A program made the translations under genes and the position numbers. A stretch of 64,000 nt of DNA from BOG-908 sp965198915 (lineage in GTDB: Bacteria > Pseudomonadota > Alphaproteobacteria > Acetobacterales > Acetobacteraceae): contig CBDAQC010000004.1 in the NCBI GenBank assembly GCA_965198915.1, positions 682,001-746,000 of the forward strand, in the 5' to 3' direction. Below the pieces are notes generated by a model that saw nothing but the letters and a program-made list of their open reading frames with translations, was not told where the DNA came from and made no database searches. Numbering within the stretch: the first letter of the stretch is position 1; each line of letters begins with the position of its first letter. Of this stretch, positions 17,127 through 25,770 are shown in pieces.

Positions 17127-18197
17127 ATGCGCGCCATAGGCCTGATGAGCGGCACCTCCCTGGACGGCGTGGACGCCGCCTGGCTGGAGACCGACGGCGA
17201 ACACATCGGCGCCTTCGGCCCCAGCCTCACCATCGCCTATACCCCGGCCCTGCGCGCGCGCCTCCGCCACCTGATCGATCTGGGTGAGGCGGCGCCGCCC
17301 GGTCTCGTCGCGGAGGCCGAGGAGGAGCTCACGGCGATCCACGCCGAAGCCGTCCAGGCGCTGGCCACCCCGGCCGACATCATCGGCTTCCACGGCCAGA
17401 CCATCCTGCATGCGCCGCAGCGCCGCCTGACGTGGCAGATCGGTTGTGCCCGAACGCTGGCCGAACGCACCGGCATCCCGGTGGCGCATGATTTCCGCCA
17501 GGCGGACGTGGCCGCGGGCGGCCAGGGCGCCCCGCTGGTGCCGGTCTTCCACGCCGCCCTGGCCGCCGGGCTGCCGCGGCCCCTGCTTGTCGTCAACATC
17601 GGCGGGGTCGCCAACATCACCTATATCGGCGCCGACGGCACGGTGCTGGCCTGCGACACCGGGCCGGGCAATGCGCTGCTGGATGACTGGATGGCCCAGC
17701 GCACCGGCACGCCTGTCGACCGCGACGGCAAGGCCGCCGCGGCCGGCACCGCCGACGAGGCGCTGCTCGCCGCCCTGCTGGCGGATCCATTCTTCGCGCG
17801 GCCCGCGCCGAAATCGCTAGACCGCCAGCATTTCGCCGCCACCCTGGCGCGCATCGCCCACCTGTCCACACAGGACGGCGCCGCCACCCTGGCCGCACTG
17901 ACCGCGCGGGCCATTGCCGGCACGCGCCTGCCAGAATCTCCGGTACGCGTGCTCGTGGCCGGCGGCGGGCGGCACAACCCGGCCATCATGGCAGCTCTGG
18001 CCGCCGCCCTGCCCATGCCGGTGCTGCCCGTAGAGGCGGCCGGCTGGGATGGCGACGCGCTGGAGGCGCAGTGTTTCGCTTTCCTGGCAGCGCGGGTGCA
18101 GCGCGGCCTGCCGCTCAGTTATCCCGGAATCACCGGCGTACCCGCGCCGCAAGTGGGCGGGCGGATCACCGGGGGAAAGCAGGCGGCCTTTGCCTGA
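17127..18197 (+). CDS. anmK: Anhydro-N-acetylmuramic acid kinase
   Basis: A 356-residue sugar kinase of cell-wall recycling: it cleaves and phosphorylates 1,6-anhydro-MurNAc to MurNAc-6-phosphate. AIGLMSGTSLDGVDAA at the start is the family signature (nucleotide site); GFHGQTILH, VNIGGVANITYI and CDTGPGNALLDDW follow. The length is typical (about 360). It is next to tyrS in divergent orientation, an arrangement I recall as common in alphaproteobacteria. Confidence 0.95.
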   Translation: MRAIGLMSGTSLDGVDAAWLETDGEHIGAFGPSLTIAYTPALRARLRHLIDLGEAAPPGLVAEAEEELTAIHAEAVQALATPADIIGFHGQTILHAPQRRLTWQIGCARTLAERTGIPVAHDFRQADVAAGGQGAPLVPVFHAALAAGLPRPLLVVNIGGVANITYIGADGTVLACDTGPGNALLDDWMAQRTGTPVDRDGKAAAAGTADEALLAALLADPFFARPAPKSLDRQHFAATLARIAHLSTQDGAATLAALTARAIAGTRLPESPVRVLVAGGGRHNPAIMAALAAALPMPVLPVEAAGWDGDALEAQCFAFLAARVQRGLPLSYPGITGVPAPQVGGRITGGKQAAFA

Positions 18198-18246
18198 GCA
18201 GGGATCCTGCCCATCCTGTCGCGCCGGAGCGCGCGGTGCTTGCCGC

Positions 18247-19263
18247 CTAGCCTTCCAGGAAGAACCGCAGCATCTCGCGTGAGGCGTCCGGCCCTGCCGG
18301 CTCCGTATAGCTGCCGGCGGCACTCCCGCCGCTCCAGGCATGGCCCGCGCCATGCACCACCCAGCGCTCCACCACGACATGGCCGGCGGTGTCGCGCTCC
18401 TTCCACCGGGTGAACGCCAGACCGCCGGGCACCTGCCCGTCCTCCCGGCAGGCGGATCCGCCGGGCGAAACCTGCTCGGCCACCAGCTCGGCGTTGCGCG
18501 GGTTCACGGTGTGGTCGCGGTCGCCATGGAAGATGATTGTGCGCATGCGGTGATGGCCCCGTCCCGCATGGCCCTGGCGCATGGCGGACAGCGCGCCCAT
18601 CACGTCCGAGGCGGCGCCGCAAGCCAGGCCGGAATGTATGCCGACAGCGGCGACCAGGTCGGGGAAGGCCGCGCCCAGTATGGCGGCCTGCGCGCCGCCT
18701 GCCGACAGACCTGCCACGAACACGCGCCTGCGGTCCACGTCATGCGCCGCCATCACCTCGCGTATCATGCCGGCCAGCAGCGCCGCCTCGCCGCCCTGGG
18801 GCGCCTGGTCCGCCGGGTTGAACCAGTTCCAGCAGCGCTGGGCATGGGCAGCCGCCACCTGCACCGGATACAACACCAGCGCGCCCGACGCGCCGGCCAC
18901 GGCGTTCATACGCGTGCCTGCGGCGAAATCCTCCGCCGTCTGCGTGCAGCCATGCAGCATGACAATCAGCGGCGGCCGCGCCCCTGCGGTGGCCGGCACG
19001 AACAGCCGATAGGGCCGCGTGCCCGCTGGTCCGGTATAGGTGCCGTGGCCGAACCGGCCGCCTTCGGCCAGGTCGCCCTCGTCTTGCGCAGGCGCTGTGC
19101 GGCCGCGGTTCATCAGCCTGCCCACAAGCCCGGCTGGCGAGTCCGTGATGGCAGGTATCTCCCCCAACCCTGCCCGCTTCAGCGTGGCGGCGACTACCTC
19201 GCCGGCCGATTGCAGCCGCTGGCCGGGGGTCCGGAGCAGGTGTTTCAGGAAAGGTGAGCTCAC
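18247..19263 (-). CDS. PHB-depolymerase-type esterase (LpqC family)
   Basis: A 338-residue alpha/beta hydrolase. LIVMLHGCTQTAEDF forms the oxyanion region, GLSAGG holds the nucleophile Ser187, and FHGDRDHTVNP plus HGAGHAWSGG carry the expected catalytic Asp and His. The family includes poly(3-hydroxybutyrate) depolymerases and feruloyl-type esterases. The GTG start at SSPFLKHLL is preferred; the frame is open 78 nt further upstream, but that leader is Arg-rich and overlaps a hairpin. No clear signal peptide, so an intracellular role is possible. It is convergent with anmK. Confidence 0.85.
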   Translation of the reverse strand: MSSPFLKHLLRTPGQRLQSAGEVVAATLKRAGLGEIPAITDSPAGLVGRLMNRGRTAPAQDEGDLAEGGRFGHGTYTGPAGTRPYRLFVPATAGARPPLIVMLHGCTQTAEDFAAGTRMNAVAGASGALVLYPVQVAAAHAQRCWNWFNPADQAPQGGEAALLAGMIREVMAAHDVDRRRVFVAGLSAGGAQAAILGAAFPDLVAAVGIHSGLACGAASDVMGALSAMRQGHAGRGHHRMRTIIFHGDRDHTVNPRNAELVAEQVSPGGSACREDGQVPGGLAFTRWKERDTAGHVVVERWVVHGAGHAWSGGSAAGSYTEPAGPDASREMLRFFLEG

Positions 19264-19298
19264 CGCCAGGCCGCCGCGATCCTGCGGGCGGAAAAGGC

Positions 19299-19330
19299 GG
19301 CACGGCCAAGTCGGGCAACTCGGCCGTGCC
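19299..19330. promoter_or_regulatory. 9-bp perfect inverted repeat in the esterase upstream region
   Basis: GGCACGGCC and GGCCGTGCC are exact complements around a 14-nt loop that itself contains AGT...ACT. It lies 36 nt upstream of the esterase start and would be in its leader RNA, or could be an operator. No poly-U tract follows on either strand, so a terminator is less likely. Confidence 0.4.
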
Positions 19331-19828
19331 AGGCGTCGCAACGGGTGAGAGTTACGAACGCGTAATCACCATTTACCTTTCCCGGGCCAATTACCAGCGG
19401 AGAGGTATGCATTTGTTGCGACTCGGCCATGCAATGGCGGGAAGCAGGGGTGCCAAGGCCTGTTTCCGCGATCTGGCGCCTCGGCGAAAGGAATGGTGTT
19501 TGTGGGACACGTCGGCTGCCGGTCATCTGCTATCGCCTATCAGGAACCGGTTTTTTCATCACATTAGCGCATCAACTAGCCGGCTACGGCCTAGATATGC
19601 TGCAATGCACCATATTTTTAGGGGTGCCGGCCAGATTTACGACTGTAGCCAGGTTTGAGGTCTCTGCGGCGGGCGTCAGCCCGATTCGGGTTCAGCACGA
19701 CAAAATTGCCACATCTTCAGAAATGCGCAGCTTACCCCTGCCAATCTTAAAATCGATATGGTAACAACATTTATTGAGACCGACATTCCGCTCCCGGACC
19801 AATAAGTCATCGCGGCATTGGCACACAT
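19331..19828. other. Gene-free, comparatively AT-rich region
   Basis: About 500 nt between the divergent esterase and FGE-domain genes. It is clearly richer in A and T than its surroundings (for example TTTATTGAGACCGACATTCC and TGCACCATATTTTTAGGGG). The open frames here match nothing I recognise. It probably holds the promoters of both neighbours and may be horizontally acquired or remnant DNA. Confidence 0.5.
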
Positions 19829-21379
19829 ATGGACCAGTTAGCACCCATCGACGAAGTTTTTCCCGCAGAGCCGGTCCTGCAAGCCATACGCGCCGGCAAA
19901 AGCGTAGCTGTCCAGCTGGCTGTCGGACAGTCGCTGTCGCCTGCGGACATCGCCTCCGCACTCGATATCAGCACGATACGTTTTCTCGCCGCCGGCAAGC
20001 CACATGATCTCGTATCGTTTGCGGACCAGATTTCCTCGGGTGCCGCGGCGGACGGCCAGGCGGGCCGGGACGAAGCGTTCAAGGTGCTGACCACGGTCGA
20101 CGCCAAGACCAAGACGATCGTGCTGGTGATCACGGGTGCAAACACGCTGTCCTCGGAAGCGACGTTGCAGTTCCTGGCCAATGCGATGTCCATTCAGCGG
20201 CGGCTTTGCCTGGTTCTGATCGGGCAGGGCACGCTCGATAGCATCGTGATGTCGCCGCTGCTGGCGCCGGTGCACAAGCGTTTCGTCCTGCTCTCCGCGC
20301 AGCACGCGCCCGAACCGGCCGAAGGTGCGGACCTTCTGGCGACCCCTATTCCTGCCGGCTTGCAGGTGACCCAGACCCAGCCCGGACCGGTGGAGACGAG
20401 CGGCGGCGGGTTGCCGGTGATCCCGATTGCGGCCGTTGCCGGTGTCCTGGCCGTGCTGGGCGCCGCCTTCCTGCTCTGGCCGAGATCCTCTCCACCCGCG
20501 GAGGCGCCGGCCCAGAAGCCGGTGGCGCAAGTCACGCCGAAACCGGTGGCCAGCATCGCCGTGGCACCGCCGCCGCCGAAGCCGGTGACCCTGGCACTCG
20601 TGGCGCCGCCGCCCAAGGCCGCAGCCGCGATCGTGGCGCCGCCGCCGAAACCGACGCCGCCGCCGCTCCCACAGCCTGACATGGTGAAAGTGCCTGCGGG
20701 CACCTTCAGGATGGGCAGCCTGCTGGACCGCTCGGAGGCGCCGGTGCACGTAGTCACCGTGCCGCCGTTCGCGATCTCGGCACAGTCGGTGACGGTGGGG
20801 ATGTGGTCCGCCTGCGTGCAGGCGGGCGCCTGCAAGGCGGCCGGCCAAGGCGCGCCAGATACGCCCGTCACCAACGTGAGCTGGGACGACGCGAACCTGT
20901 TCGCCAACTGGCTGTCCAGCGCGTCCGGCGTGCACTACCGCCTGCCTACCGAGGCGGAGTGGGAATACGCCGCCCGCGCCGGTTCCGCCGCGCGCTACGC
21001 CTGGGGCGACAAGATGGTGGACGGCCGCGCGGCCTGCGCCGATTGCGGCCCCGGCCACCTCTCCCAGGCCCCTTCAGCCACCGCGTTCCCTGCCAATGGT
21101 TTCGGCCTGTACGGCATGGGCGGCGGGGTGGAGGAATGGGTCCAGGATTGCTGGCACAAGAACTATGACGGCGCGCCAGCCGCCGCTTCGAAGGCGTGGG
21201 ACACCCCGGGATGTTCGGTGCGCGTGTTGCGCGGCGGATCCTGGGAGAACAAGGCGGTGGACATACGCACCGCCAGCCGCGACTCGTACGACGCCTCCGT
21301 TCGCTACCCCACCCACGGCTTCCGCCTGGTCCGCCCAGACGCAGCCGTCATTGCAAAACCGATTTCTGGAAAGTCCTGA
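19829..21379 (+). CDS. Membrane-anchored protein with ATPase-like N-terminus and FGE/SUMF1-like C-terminal domain
   Basis: A 516-residue protein in three parts. Residues 1-180 show TIVLVITGANTLSSEATLQF and LCLVLIGQGTLDS, a pattern resembling the core of ExeA-type AAA ATPases, but no Walker A motif is present. One membrane helix (about 195-217) and a Pro/Ala/Lys-rich linker (219-283) follow. Residues 284-510 are a formylglycine-generating-enzyme-like domain (MVKVPAGTFRMGS, RLPTEAEWEYAARAG, VRVLRGGSWENKA, THGFRLVRP). The C-terminal cysteines that active FGE uses near RGGSW...GFR are absent, so it is probably a binding or structural variant. Topology suggests a cytoplasmic N-terminus and a periplasmic FGE-like domain. 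It lies 2 nt before a DUF4399 gene. Confidence 0.8.
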   Translation: MDQLAPIDEVFPAEPVLQAIRAGKSVAVQLAVGQSLSPADIASALDISTIRFLAAGKPHDLVSFADQISSGAAADGQAGRDEAFKVLTTVDAKTKTIVLVITGANTLSSEATLQFLANAMSIQRRLCLVLIGQGTLDSIVMSPLLAPVHKRFVLLSAQHAPEPAEGADLLATPIPAGLQVTQTQPGPVETSGGGLPVIPIAAVAGVLAVLGAAFLLWPRSSPPAEAPAQKPVAQVTPKPVASIAVAPPPPKPVTLALVAPPPKAAAAIVAPPPKPTPPPLPQPDMVKVPAGTFRMGSLLDRSEAPVHVVTVPPFAISAQSVTVGMWSACVQAGACKAAGQGAPDTPVTNVSWDDANLFANWLSSASGVHYRLPTEAEWEYAARAGSAARYAWGDKMVDGRAACADCGPGHLSQAPSATAFPANGFGLYGMGGGVEEWVQDCWHKNYDGAPAAASKAWDTPGCSVRVLRGGSWENKAVDIRTASRDSYDASVRYPTHGFRLVRPDAAVIAKPISGKS

Positions 21380-21381
21380 TT

Positions 21382-21804
21382 ATGCTGAGACGAAACCTGA
21401 TTGCCTGCCTGTCGCTGCTGCCGGTCGCACGTGCCTTTCCGGCGCGCGCCACCGCGTCCGCGCCCGACGCCTATCTGTATTTCATCTGGCCGCAGGACCG
21501 CGAGCACATACGCGGCGCGTTCTGGTGCCGGTTCGGCCTGCGCGGCATGGGCGTCACCCATGCTGGCGACACGATGGCCAATATGGGACACCACCATCTG
21601 CTGGTGGACATCGCTGAGACGCCGAAAGCCGGCGAGCCGATCCCGGCCGACAAGAACCACCTGCATTTCGGCAAGGGCCAGACCGAGGCCCGCATCGACC
21701 TGCCGCCCGGCGAGCACACGCTGCAGCTCGTGCTGGGTGACGCGAACCACATGCCGTTCGACCCACCCGTGATGTCCAAGAAGATCCGGATTGTGGTGAC
21801 CTGA
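21382..21804 (+). CDS. Exported DUF4399 protein
   Basis: A 140-residue protein with an N-terminal signal peptide (MLRRNLIACLSLLPVARAFP) and a DUF4399 domain: GHHHLLVDI, HLHFGKGQTEARIDLPPGEH and QLVLGDANHMPF. The conserved histidines might bind metal, but function is unknown. Its ATG lies 2 nt after the stop of the FGE-like gene, so the two are an operon and their products probably meet in the periplasm. The start is chosen by this spacing and by the signal peptide. Confidence 0.8.
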   Translation: MLRRNLIACLSLLPVARAFPARATASAPDAYLYFIWPQDREHIRGAFWCRFGLRGMGVTHAGDTMANMGHHHLLVDIAETPKAGEPIPADKNHLHFGKGQTEARIDLPPGEHTLQLVLGDANHMPFDPPVMSKKIRIVVT

Positions 21805-21825
21805 CGGCGCTACGTTGCGAGGAAG

Positions 21826-21878
21826 GCCAGGGGCTCCGCCCCTGGACCCCGCTGGGGCCTTGGCCCCAGACCCCACTT
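21826..21878. repeat. GC-rich dispersed repeat, copy 2
   Basis: CAGGGGCTCCGCCCCTGGAC followed by CCGCTGGGGCCTTGGCCCC and AGACCCC. Two strong hairpins (AGGGGC-tcc-GCCCCT and GGGGCC-tt-GGCCCC) lie in tandem. It is between the convergent DUF4399 and purN genes, a terminator-like position. Confidence 0.8.
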
Positions 21879-21927
21879 CTTAGGGGTACGGGGAATGGGT
21901 CTTATGGACTACTGTGCGGCTGCCTTC

Positions 21928-22515
21928 TTACTTTTTCATTCGCGTTAAGAATTGCGCGAGGGCCTCGGGGTATAAGCGGTGTTCCTCCGCCAGAACTCTT
22001 GACGCCAGCGTCGCCGCGTCGTCGCCCGGCAATACGGGCACGCGCGCCTGCGCCAGAACCGGCCCTTCATCGACACCCTCGGTCACCAGATGCACACTGC
22101 ATCCATGCTCCGGAACACCCGCGGCCAAAGCACGCGCATGGGTGTCCAGCCCAGGGAAATCGGGCAACAGGCTGGGATGGATGTTGAGCATCCGCCCGCG
22201 CCAACGCTGCACCAGAAACGGTGTCAGCAGACGCATGTATCCGGCCAGGCAGACCAGCTCCGCCCCGTGCGCCAGCAACGTGGCGTCCACCGCCTGTTCG
22301 TGCGCCGCGCGGTCCCGCCCGAAGGCACGCTGATCCACGCATGTTGCCGGCACACCGGCCTCGCGCGCCAGCGCAAGACCTGCCGCTTCCGGCTTGTTGC
22401 TTATCACCACGCAAATCTCGGCCGGATAGCCCGGCGCCGCGGCCGCATGCACCAGGGAGAGCATGTTGCTGCCACGCCCGCTTATCAGCACACCAACTTT
22501 CACGCGCGACGGCAT
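21928..22515 (-). CDS. purN: Phosphoribosylglycinamide formyltransferase
   Basis: A 195-residue GAR transformylase: transfers formyl from 10-formyltetrahydrofolate to GAR in step 3 of de novo purine synthesis. VGVLISGRGSNM binds the phosphate. NIHPSLLPDFPGLDTHARAL includes the catalytic Asn-His pair and the loop. HLVTEGVDEGPVLAQ holds the catalytic Asp. Length is normal. Its usual partner purM lies upstream on the same strand, but 341 nt away rather than overlapping. Confidence 0.95.
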   Translation of the reverse strand: MPSRVKVGVLISGRGSNMLSLVHAAAAPGYPAEICVVISNKPEAAGLALAREAGVPATCVDQRAFGRDRAAHEQAVDATLLAHGAELVCLAGYMRLLTPFLVQRWRGRMLNIHPSLLPDFPGLDTHARALAAGVPEHGCSVHLVTEGVDEGPVLAQARVPVLPGDDAATLASRVLAEEHRLYPEALAQFLTRMKK

Positions 22516-22856
22516 CAGGTGGGCCGTTCTTCCAACGGGGGAACCAAAACCATCTGCTTCCCGCTTGGCGGCCCCACAGAGAACTCAGGACAGTGCAGCA
22601 ATCCCTGGTGCGTCCTTCCAATCACGAAATTCGACTGGTGAGTCAGTCGGCGGCGATATCTGGACATCGAAGCACACGGAGATCACCGCGCGGATTGCCG
22701 CACGGACGCCTTTGTGAACACACATGCAGCGTCTGCTCGAAACTCGTCCTGTCGGGTAAGCTGGCTGCAACTCGAAGCAGCGGGGCACAGGGGATCGTCG
22801 TCCGGTGGCAGCTCAAGCGAGTCCAGGCGAACACTTCGAACGACCCGCTTTTGATC
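22516..22856. other. Gene-free gap between purM and purN
   Basis: 341 nt with no ORF that I recognise. It is less GC-rich than the flanking coding sequence. Short open frames on both strands lack family motifs or good start sites. It may carry a separate purN promoter or decayed DNA; I see no inverted repeat or transposase remnant in it. Confidence 0.4.
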
Positions 22857-23891
22857 CTATCCCCACCACCCCTCCGGCAACCCGAACCGTACCCCGCCTT
22901 CCCCGGCTTCCACCCGCCCGATCACGTAGGCCGTCTCGCCAAGCTCCGCCAAGGCCGCCATCGCCGCCTGCGGATCGGCCACCACAAGCACCATGCCGAT
23001 CCCGCAATTGAACACGCGCAGCAATTCGTCGTCCGCCACCTTGCCCGCCCGGGCCAGCCACGTGAACACCGGCGGCACGGGCCAGGCCCGGTCCACCACC
23101 GCCACCACCCCGTCCGGCAGCACGCGCGGCAAGTTGCCAGGCAGCCCGCCGCCCGTGATGTGCGCCGCCGCCCGCACCAGCCCCGCCCGGTGCAGCGCCA
23201 GCACCTGACGCACATACAGCCGCGTCGGCGCCATCAGCGCGGCCGCCACGCTCTCCCCGGGCGACCACGGCGCCGCATCCCCCCAGCCCAGCCGCGCGAT
23301 CGAGCAGATGCGCCGCACCAGCGAGAACCCGTTGGAATGAACCCCGCTCGCCGGCAGGCCCAGCAGCGTGTCGCCCGCGGACACCGTGCCGGGCAGCAGC
23401 GCGCCGCGCTCCGCCGCCCCCACGGCGAAGCCCGCCAGGTCGTAATGACCGGCCGCATACATGCCCGGCATCTCCGCCGTCTCGCCGCCCACCAGGGCGC
23501 AGCCGCTCAGCCGGCAGCCTTCGGCGATGCCACGCACAACGCGCGCCGCGTCCTCCACCGCCAGCTTGCCGGTGGCGAAATAATCCAGGAAGAACAGCGG
23601 CTCGGCGCCCTGCACCACCAGGTCGTTCACGCACATCGCCACCAGGTCTATGCCCACCTGGTCGTGCAACCCGCTTTCTATGGCCACCATCAGCTTGGTG
23701 CCCACGCCGTCGGTGCAGCTCACCAGCACCGGGTCCGTGAAGCCGGCCTGGCGCAGATCGAACAGCGCGCCGAAACCGCCCAGGCCGCCCATCACGCCGG
23801 GCCGCCTCGTCTGCGCCACGGCCGGCTTGATCGCTTCTACCAGCGCGTCGCCTGCCTCTATGTCCACGCCGGCGTCGCGATAACTCACCAA
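22857..23891 (-). CDS. purM: Phosphoribosylformylglycinamidine cyclo-ligase (AIR synthetase)
   Basis: About 344 residues; makes aminoimidazole ribotide with ATP in purine synthesis. SYRDAGVDIEAGDALVEAIK, DGVGTKL, DLVAMCVNDLVVQGAEPLFFLDY, GGETAEMPGMY, SGVHSNGFSLVRR and HITGGGLPGNLPR are all PurM signatures. The start must be the TTG at 23891 (CAGGAG 9 nt upstream) or the adjacent GTG; the open frame continues through the repeat, but that leader is not family-like. purN follows on the same strand. Confidence 0.93.
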   Translation of the reverse strand: MVSYRDAGVDIEAGDALVEAIKPAVAQTRRPGVMGGLGGFGALFDLRQAGFTDPVLVSCTDGVGTKLMVAIESGLHDQVGIDLVAMCVNDLVVQGAEPLFFLDYFATGKLAVEDAARVVRGIAEGCRLSGCALVGGETAEMPGMYAAGHYDLAGFAVGAAERGALLPGTVSAGDTLLGLPASGVHSNGFSLVRRICSIARLGWGDAAPWSPGESVAAALMAPTRLYVRQVLALHRAGLVRAAAHITGGGLPGNLPRVLPDGVVAVVDRAWPVPPVFTWLARAGKVADDELLRVFNCGIGMVLVVADPQAAMAALAELGETAYVIGRVEAGEGGVRFGLPEGWWG

Positions 23892-23910
23892 CTCTGCGCA
23901 CTCCTGGAAT

Positions 23911-23962
23911 TTGGGAAAGCAAGGCCTTCTTTTTTGAAAAAAAGAAGCAAAAAACTTTGTGC
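23911..23962. repeat. Intergenic repeat, single arm
   Basis: GGGAAAGCAAGGCCTTC, a TTCTTTTTTG/AAAAAAAGAAG hairpin, then CAAAAAACTTTG. It lies 20 nt upstream of the purM start in the right-arm position relative to that gene. No inverted mate is present before the phosphatidyltransferase gene. Confidence 0.8.
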
Positions 23963-24048
23963 CCCGTCGGCGGCTTACCGGCCGGCAGCCGTCCCTTTTT
24001 GCTCCGGATACGCTACACTCGCCCTTATGCGAAACCAGCCGCCGCCGC

Positions 24049-24612
24049 ATGCCTGACACCGGACTGAAGCTGGCGCGCAGCAGCGCCATACTCACGCTGC
24101 CAAACGTCATCAGCTTCGCCCGTCTCTGCGCGGTGCCGTTTACCATCTGGCTGGTCCTGCACCGCCGCTTCGCGCCTGCCACCACCCTGTTCATCGCGGC
24201 CGGCATCTCGGACGCGCTGGACGGCTACCTGGCGCGCCGCCGCGGCGGCACCACGCTGGGCGCCGTGCTCGATCCGCTCGCCGACAAGGCGCTGATGGTG
24301 GGCATGTTCGTCACTTTGGCCGCCATCGCCCAGCTGCCGGACTGGCTGGCCATGCTGGTGGTGTTCCGAGACCTCGTCATCGTGGGCGGCGTCATCCTGC
24401 TCTGGCTCACCAGCCATCCCATCGCTATCGAGCCGTTGATGATCAGCAAGCTGAACACCACCCTGCAGATCACCCTGATCGCCGTCTTCCTTGGCCTGAA
24501 CGCCCTTCACCTGGCCGCGGTCCCGGTCCGCCTCGCCCTGATCACGCTGGTCACCGCCAGCACGCTTCTCTCGGGCGCCGCCTACGTCATACGTACGGCG
24601 CGGCCGGCATGA
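24049..24612 (+). CDS. CDP-alcohol phosphatidyltransferase
   Basis: A 187-residue membrane enzyme of phospholipid synthesis. The catalytic D-x2-D-G-x2-A-R-x8-G-x3-D-x3-D signature reads DALDGYLARR...LGAVLDPLADK. About five or six hydrophobic segments follow the family pattern, starting with LTLPNVISFARL. It may be a PgsA-type glycerophosphate transferase or a cardiolipin-synthase-type member; I cannot choose. Its TGA overlaps the ATG of the following permease gene by 4 nt (ATGA). Confidence 0.88.
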   Translation: MPDTGLKLARSSAILTLPNVISFARLCAVPFTIWLVLHRRFAPATTLFIAAGISDALDGYLARRRGGTTLGAVLDPLADKALMVGMFVTLAAIAQLPDWLAMLVVFRDLVIVGGVILLWLTSHPIAIEPLMISKLNTTLQITLIAVFLGLNALHLAAVPVRLALITLVTASTLLSGAAYVIRTARPA

Positions 24613-25754
24613 ACGCGGACCCACGCCCCGCCACGCTGCGGCCGCAAGCCACCCGCACCCAGCGCCTGGCGCTGCTGGCCGGCATATTGGTGGCGCTGTG
24701 GCTCACGCTGCAGCTTTTCGCCAGCATCCTGCTGCCCTTCGTGGCAGCCTGCGGCATTGCCTACGTGCTCGATCCTGCCTGCACCCGGCTTGCCCGGCTG
24801 CGCGTACCGCGCGGGCTGGCCAGCCTGCTGCTGGTCATCGGCCTGATCCTCGCGGGCCTGCTCTTCGTGCTGCTGCTCTACCCCATCATCATACGCCAGA
24901 TCGGCCTGCTTGTGGGCCACGTGCCGGATTACGCGCAGGGCCTGTCGAACTTCGCCGGCCGCATCATCGCCCGGCTGCAGCAGAATCTCGGGCCGGACTA
25001 CGTGGACGCCAAATTGTCCGAGCTGGTCAGCGGCCAGGCCGGCGCCATGCTCACCTTCCTGGCCGGCGCCGCCACAAGGCTGGTGGGCGGCGGCTACGCG
25101 CTGTTCAACGTGCTGTCACTGCTGATCGTGACCCCGGTGGTGGCCTTCTACCTGCTGCGGGACTGGCCGCACGTGATCACGCTGGTCGATAGCTGGCTGC
25201 CACGGCGCTACCAGGCGGTGCTGCGGGCCCAGGCGCGCGAGGTGGACCGCATCCTGTCCGCCTGGGTGCGCGGCCAGGCGATGTGCTGCATGATCCTGGC
25301 ACTTTTCTACGCCCTGGGCCTGTCCGCCGTGGGGCTGGAGCTCGGCCTGGTGGTGGGGCTGTCCGCGGGCTTCCTCAGCTTCATACCCTATGTCGGCACC
25401 GTCACCGGCGCGGTGGTCTCGATCGGTCTCGCTTTTGCCCAGTTCGCCACCTGGCACGGCGTGGCGCGGGTGGCCGGCGTGTTCGTCATCGGCCAGATAT
25501 TGGAAGGCTACGTAATCTACCCGCGTTTCCTGGGTGACCGGGTGGAGCTGCCCGCCGTGTGGGTGATCTTCGCGCTGTTCGCCGGCGGCGCCGCGTTCGG
25601 CTTCCTGGGCGTGATGCTGGCGGTGCCGGTGGCGGCCACGGTGGGCGTGCTCACCCGCTTCTGGCTGCGCCGCTATTTGGTCAGCCCGCTCTATTTGGAC
25701 CCGCCACTGCCCGCAGACGCGGCCCCCTTGCCCGGCCTTGCGACCGAAGCCTGA
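24609..25754 (+). CDS. AI-2E/PerM-family membrane transporter
   Basis: A 381-residue protein with about seven or eight membrane helices and a large hydrophilic segment between the first pair and the rest (about residues 95-150), the layout of the TqsA/PerM family. SFIPYVGTVTGAVVSIGLAF and GYVIYPRFLGDRVELPAVWVI are conserved family segments. Substrates of most members are unknown. The start overlaps the phosphatidyltransferase stop, and the hda-like gene begins 16 nt after its stop, so the three form one operon. Confidence 0.88.
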   Translation: MNADPRPATLRPQATRTQRLALLAGILVALWLTLQLFASILLPFVAACGIAYVLDPACTRLARLRVPRGLASLLLVIGLILAGLLFVLLLYPIIIRQIGLLVGHVPDYAQGLSNFAGRIIARLQQNLGPDYVDAKLSELVSGQAGAMLTFLAGAATRLVGGGYALFNVLSLLIVTPVVAFYLLRDWPHVITLVDSWLPRRYQAVLRAQAREVDRILSAWVRGQAMCCMILALFYALGLSAVGLELGLVVGLSAGFLSFIPYVGTVTGAVVSIGLAFAQFATWHGVARVAGVFVIGQILEGYVIYPRFLGDRVELPAVWVIFALFAGGAAFGFLGVMLAVPVAATVGVLTRFWLRRYLVSPLYLDPPLPADAAPLPGLATEA

Positions 25755-25770
25755 CGGCGGGTCCCCAGCC

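Noticed and set aside
19254..19658. Plus-strand ORF of 134 codons upstream of the FGE-domain gene
   Set aside because: It begins inside the esterase coding region, lacks a ribosome-binding site and motifs, and reads like random translation of an AT-rich spacer.
20681..21360. Active formylglycine-generating enzyme for sulfatase maturation
   Set aside because: The catalytic cysteines near the C-terminus of FGE are missing, and no sulfatase gene lies nearby.
22585..22788. Small minus-strand ORF between purN and purM
   Set aside because: No family resemblance, no good ribosome-binding site, and no conserved-looking segments; kept only as a gene-free region.
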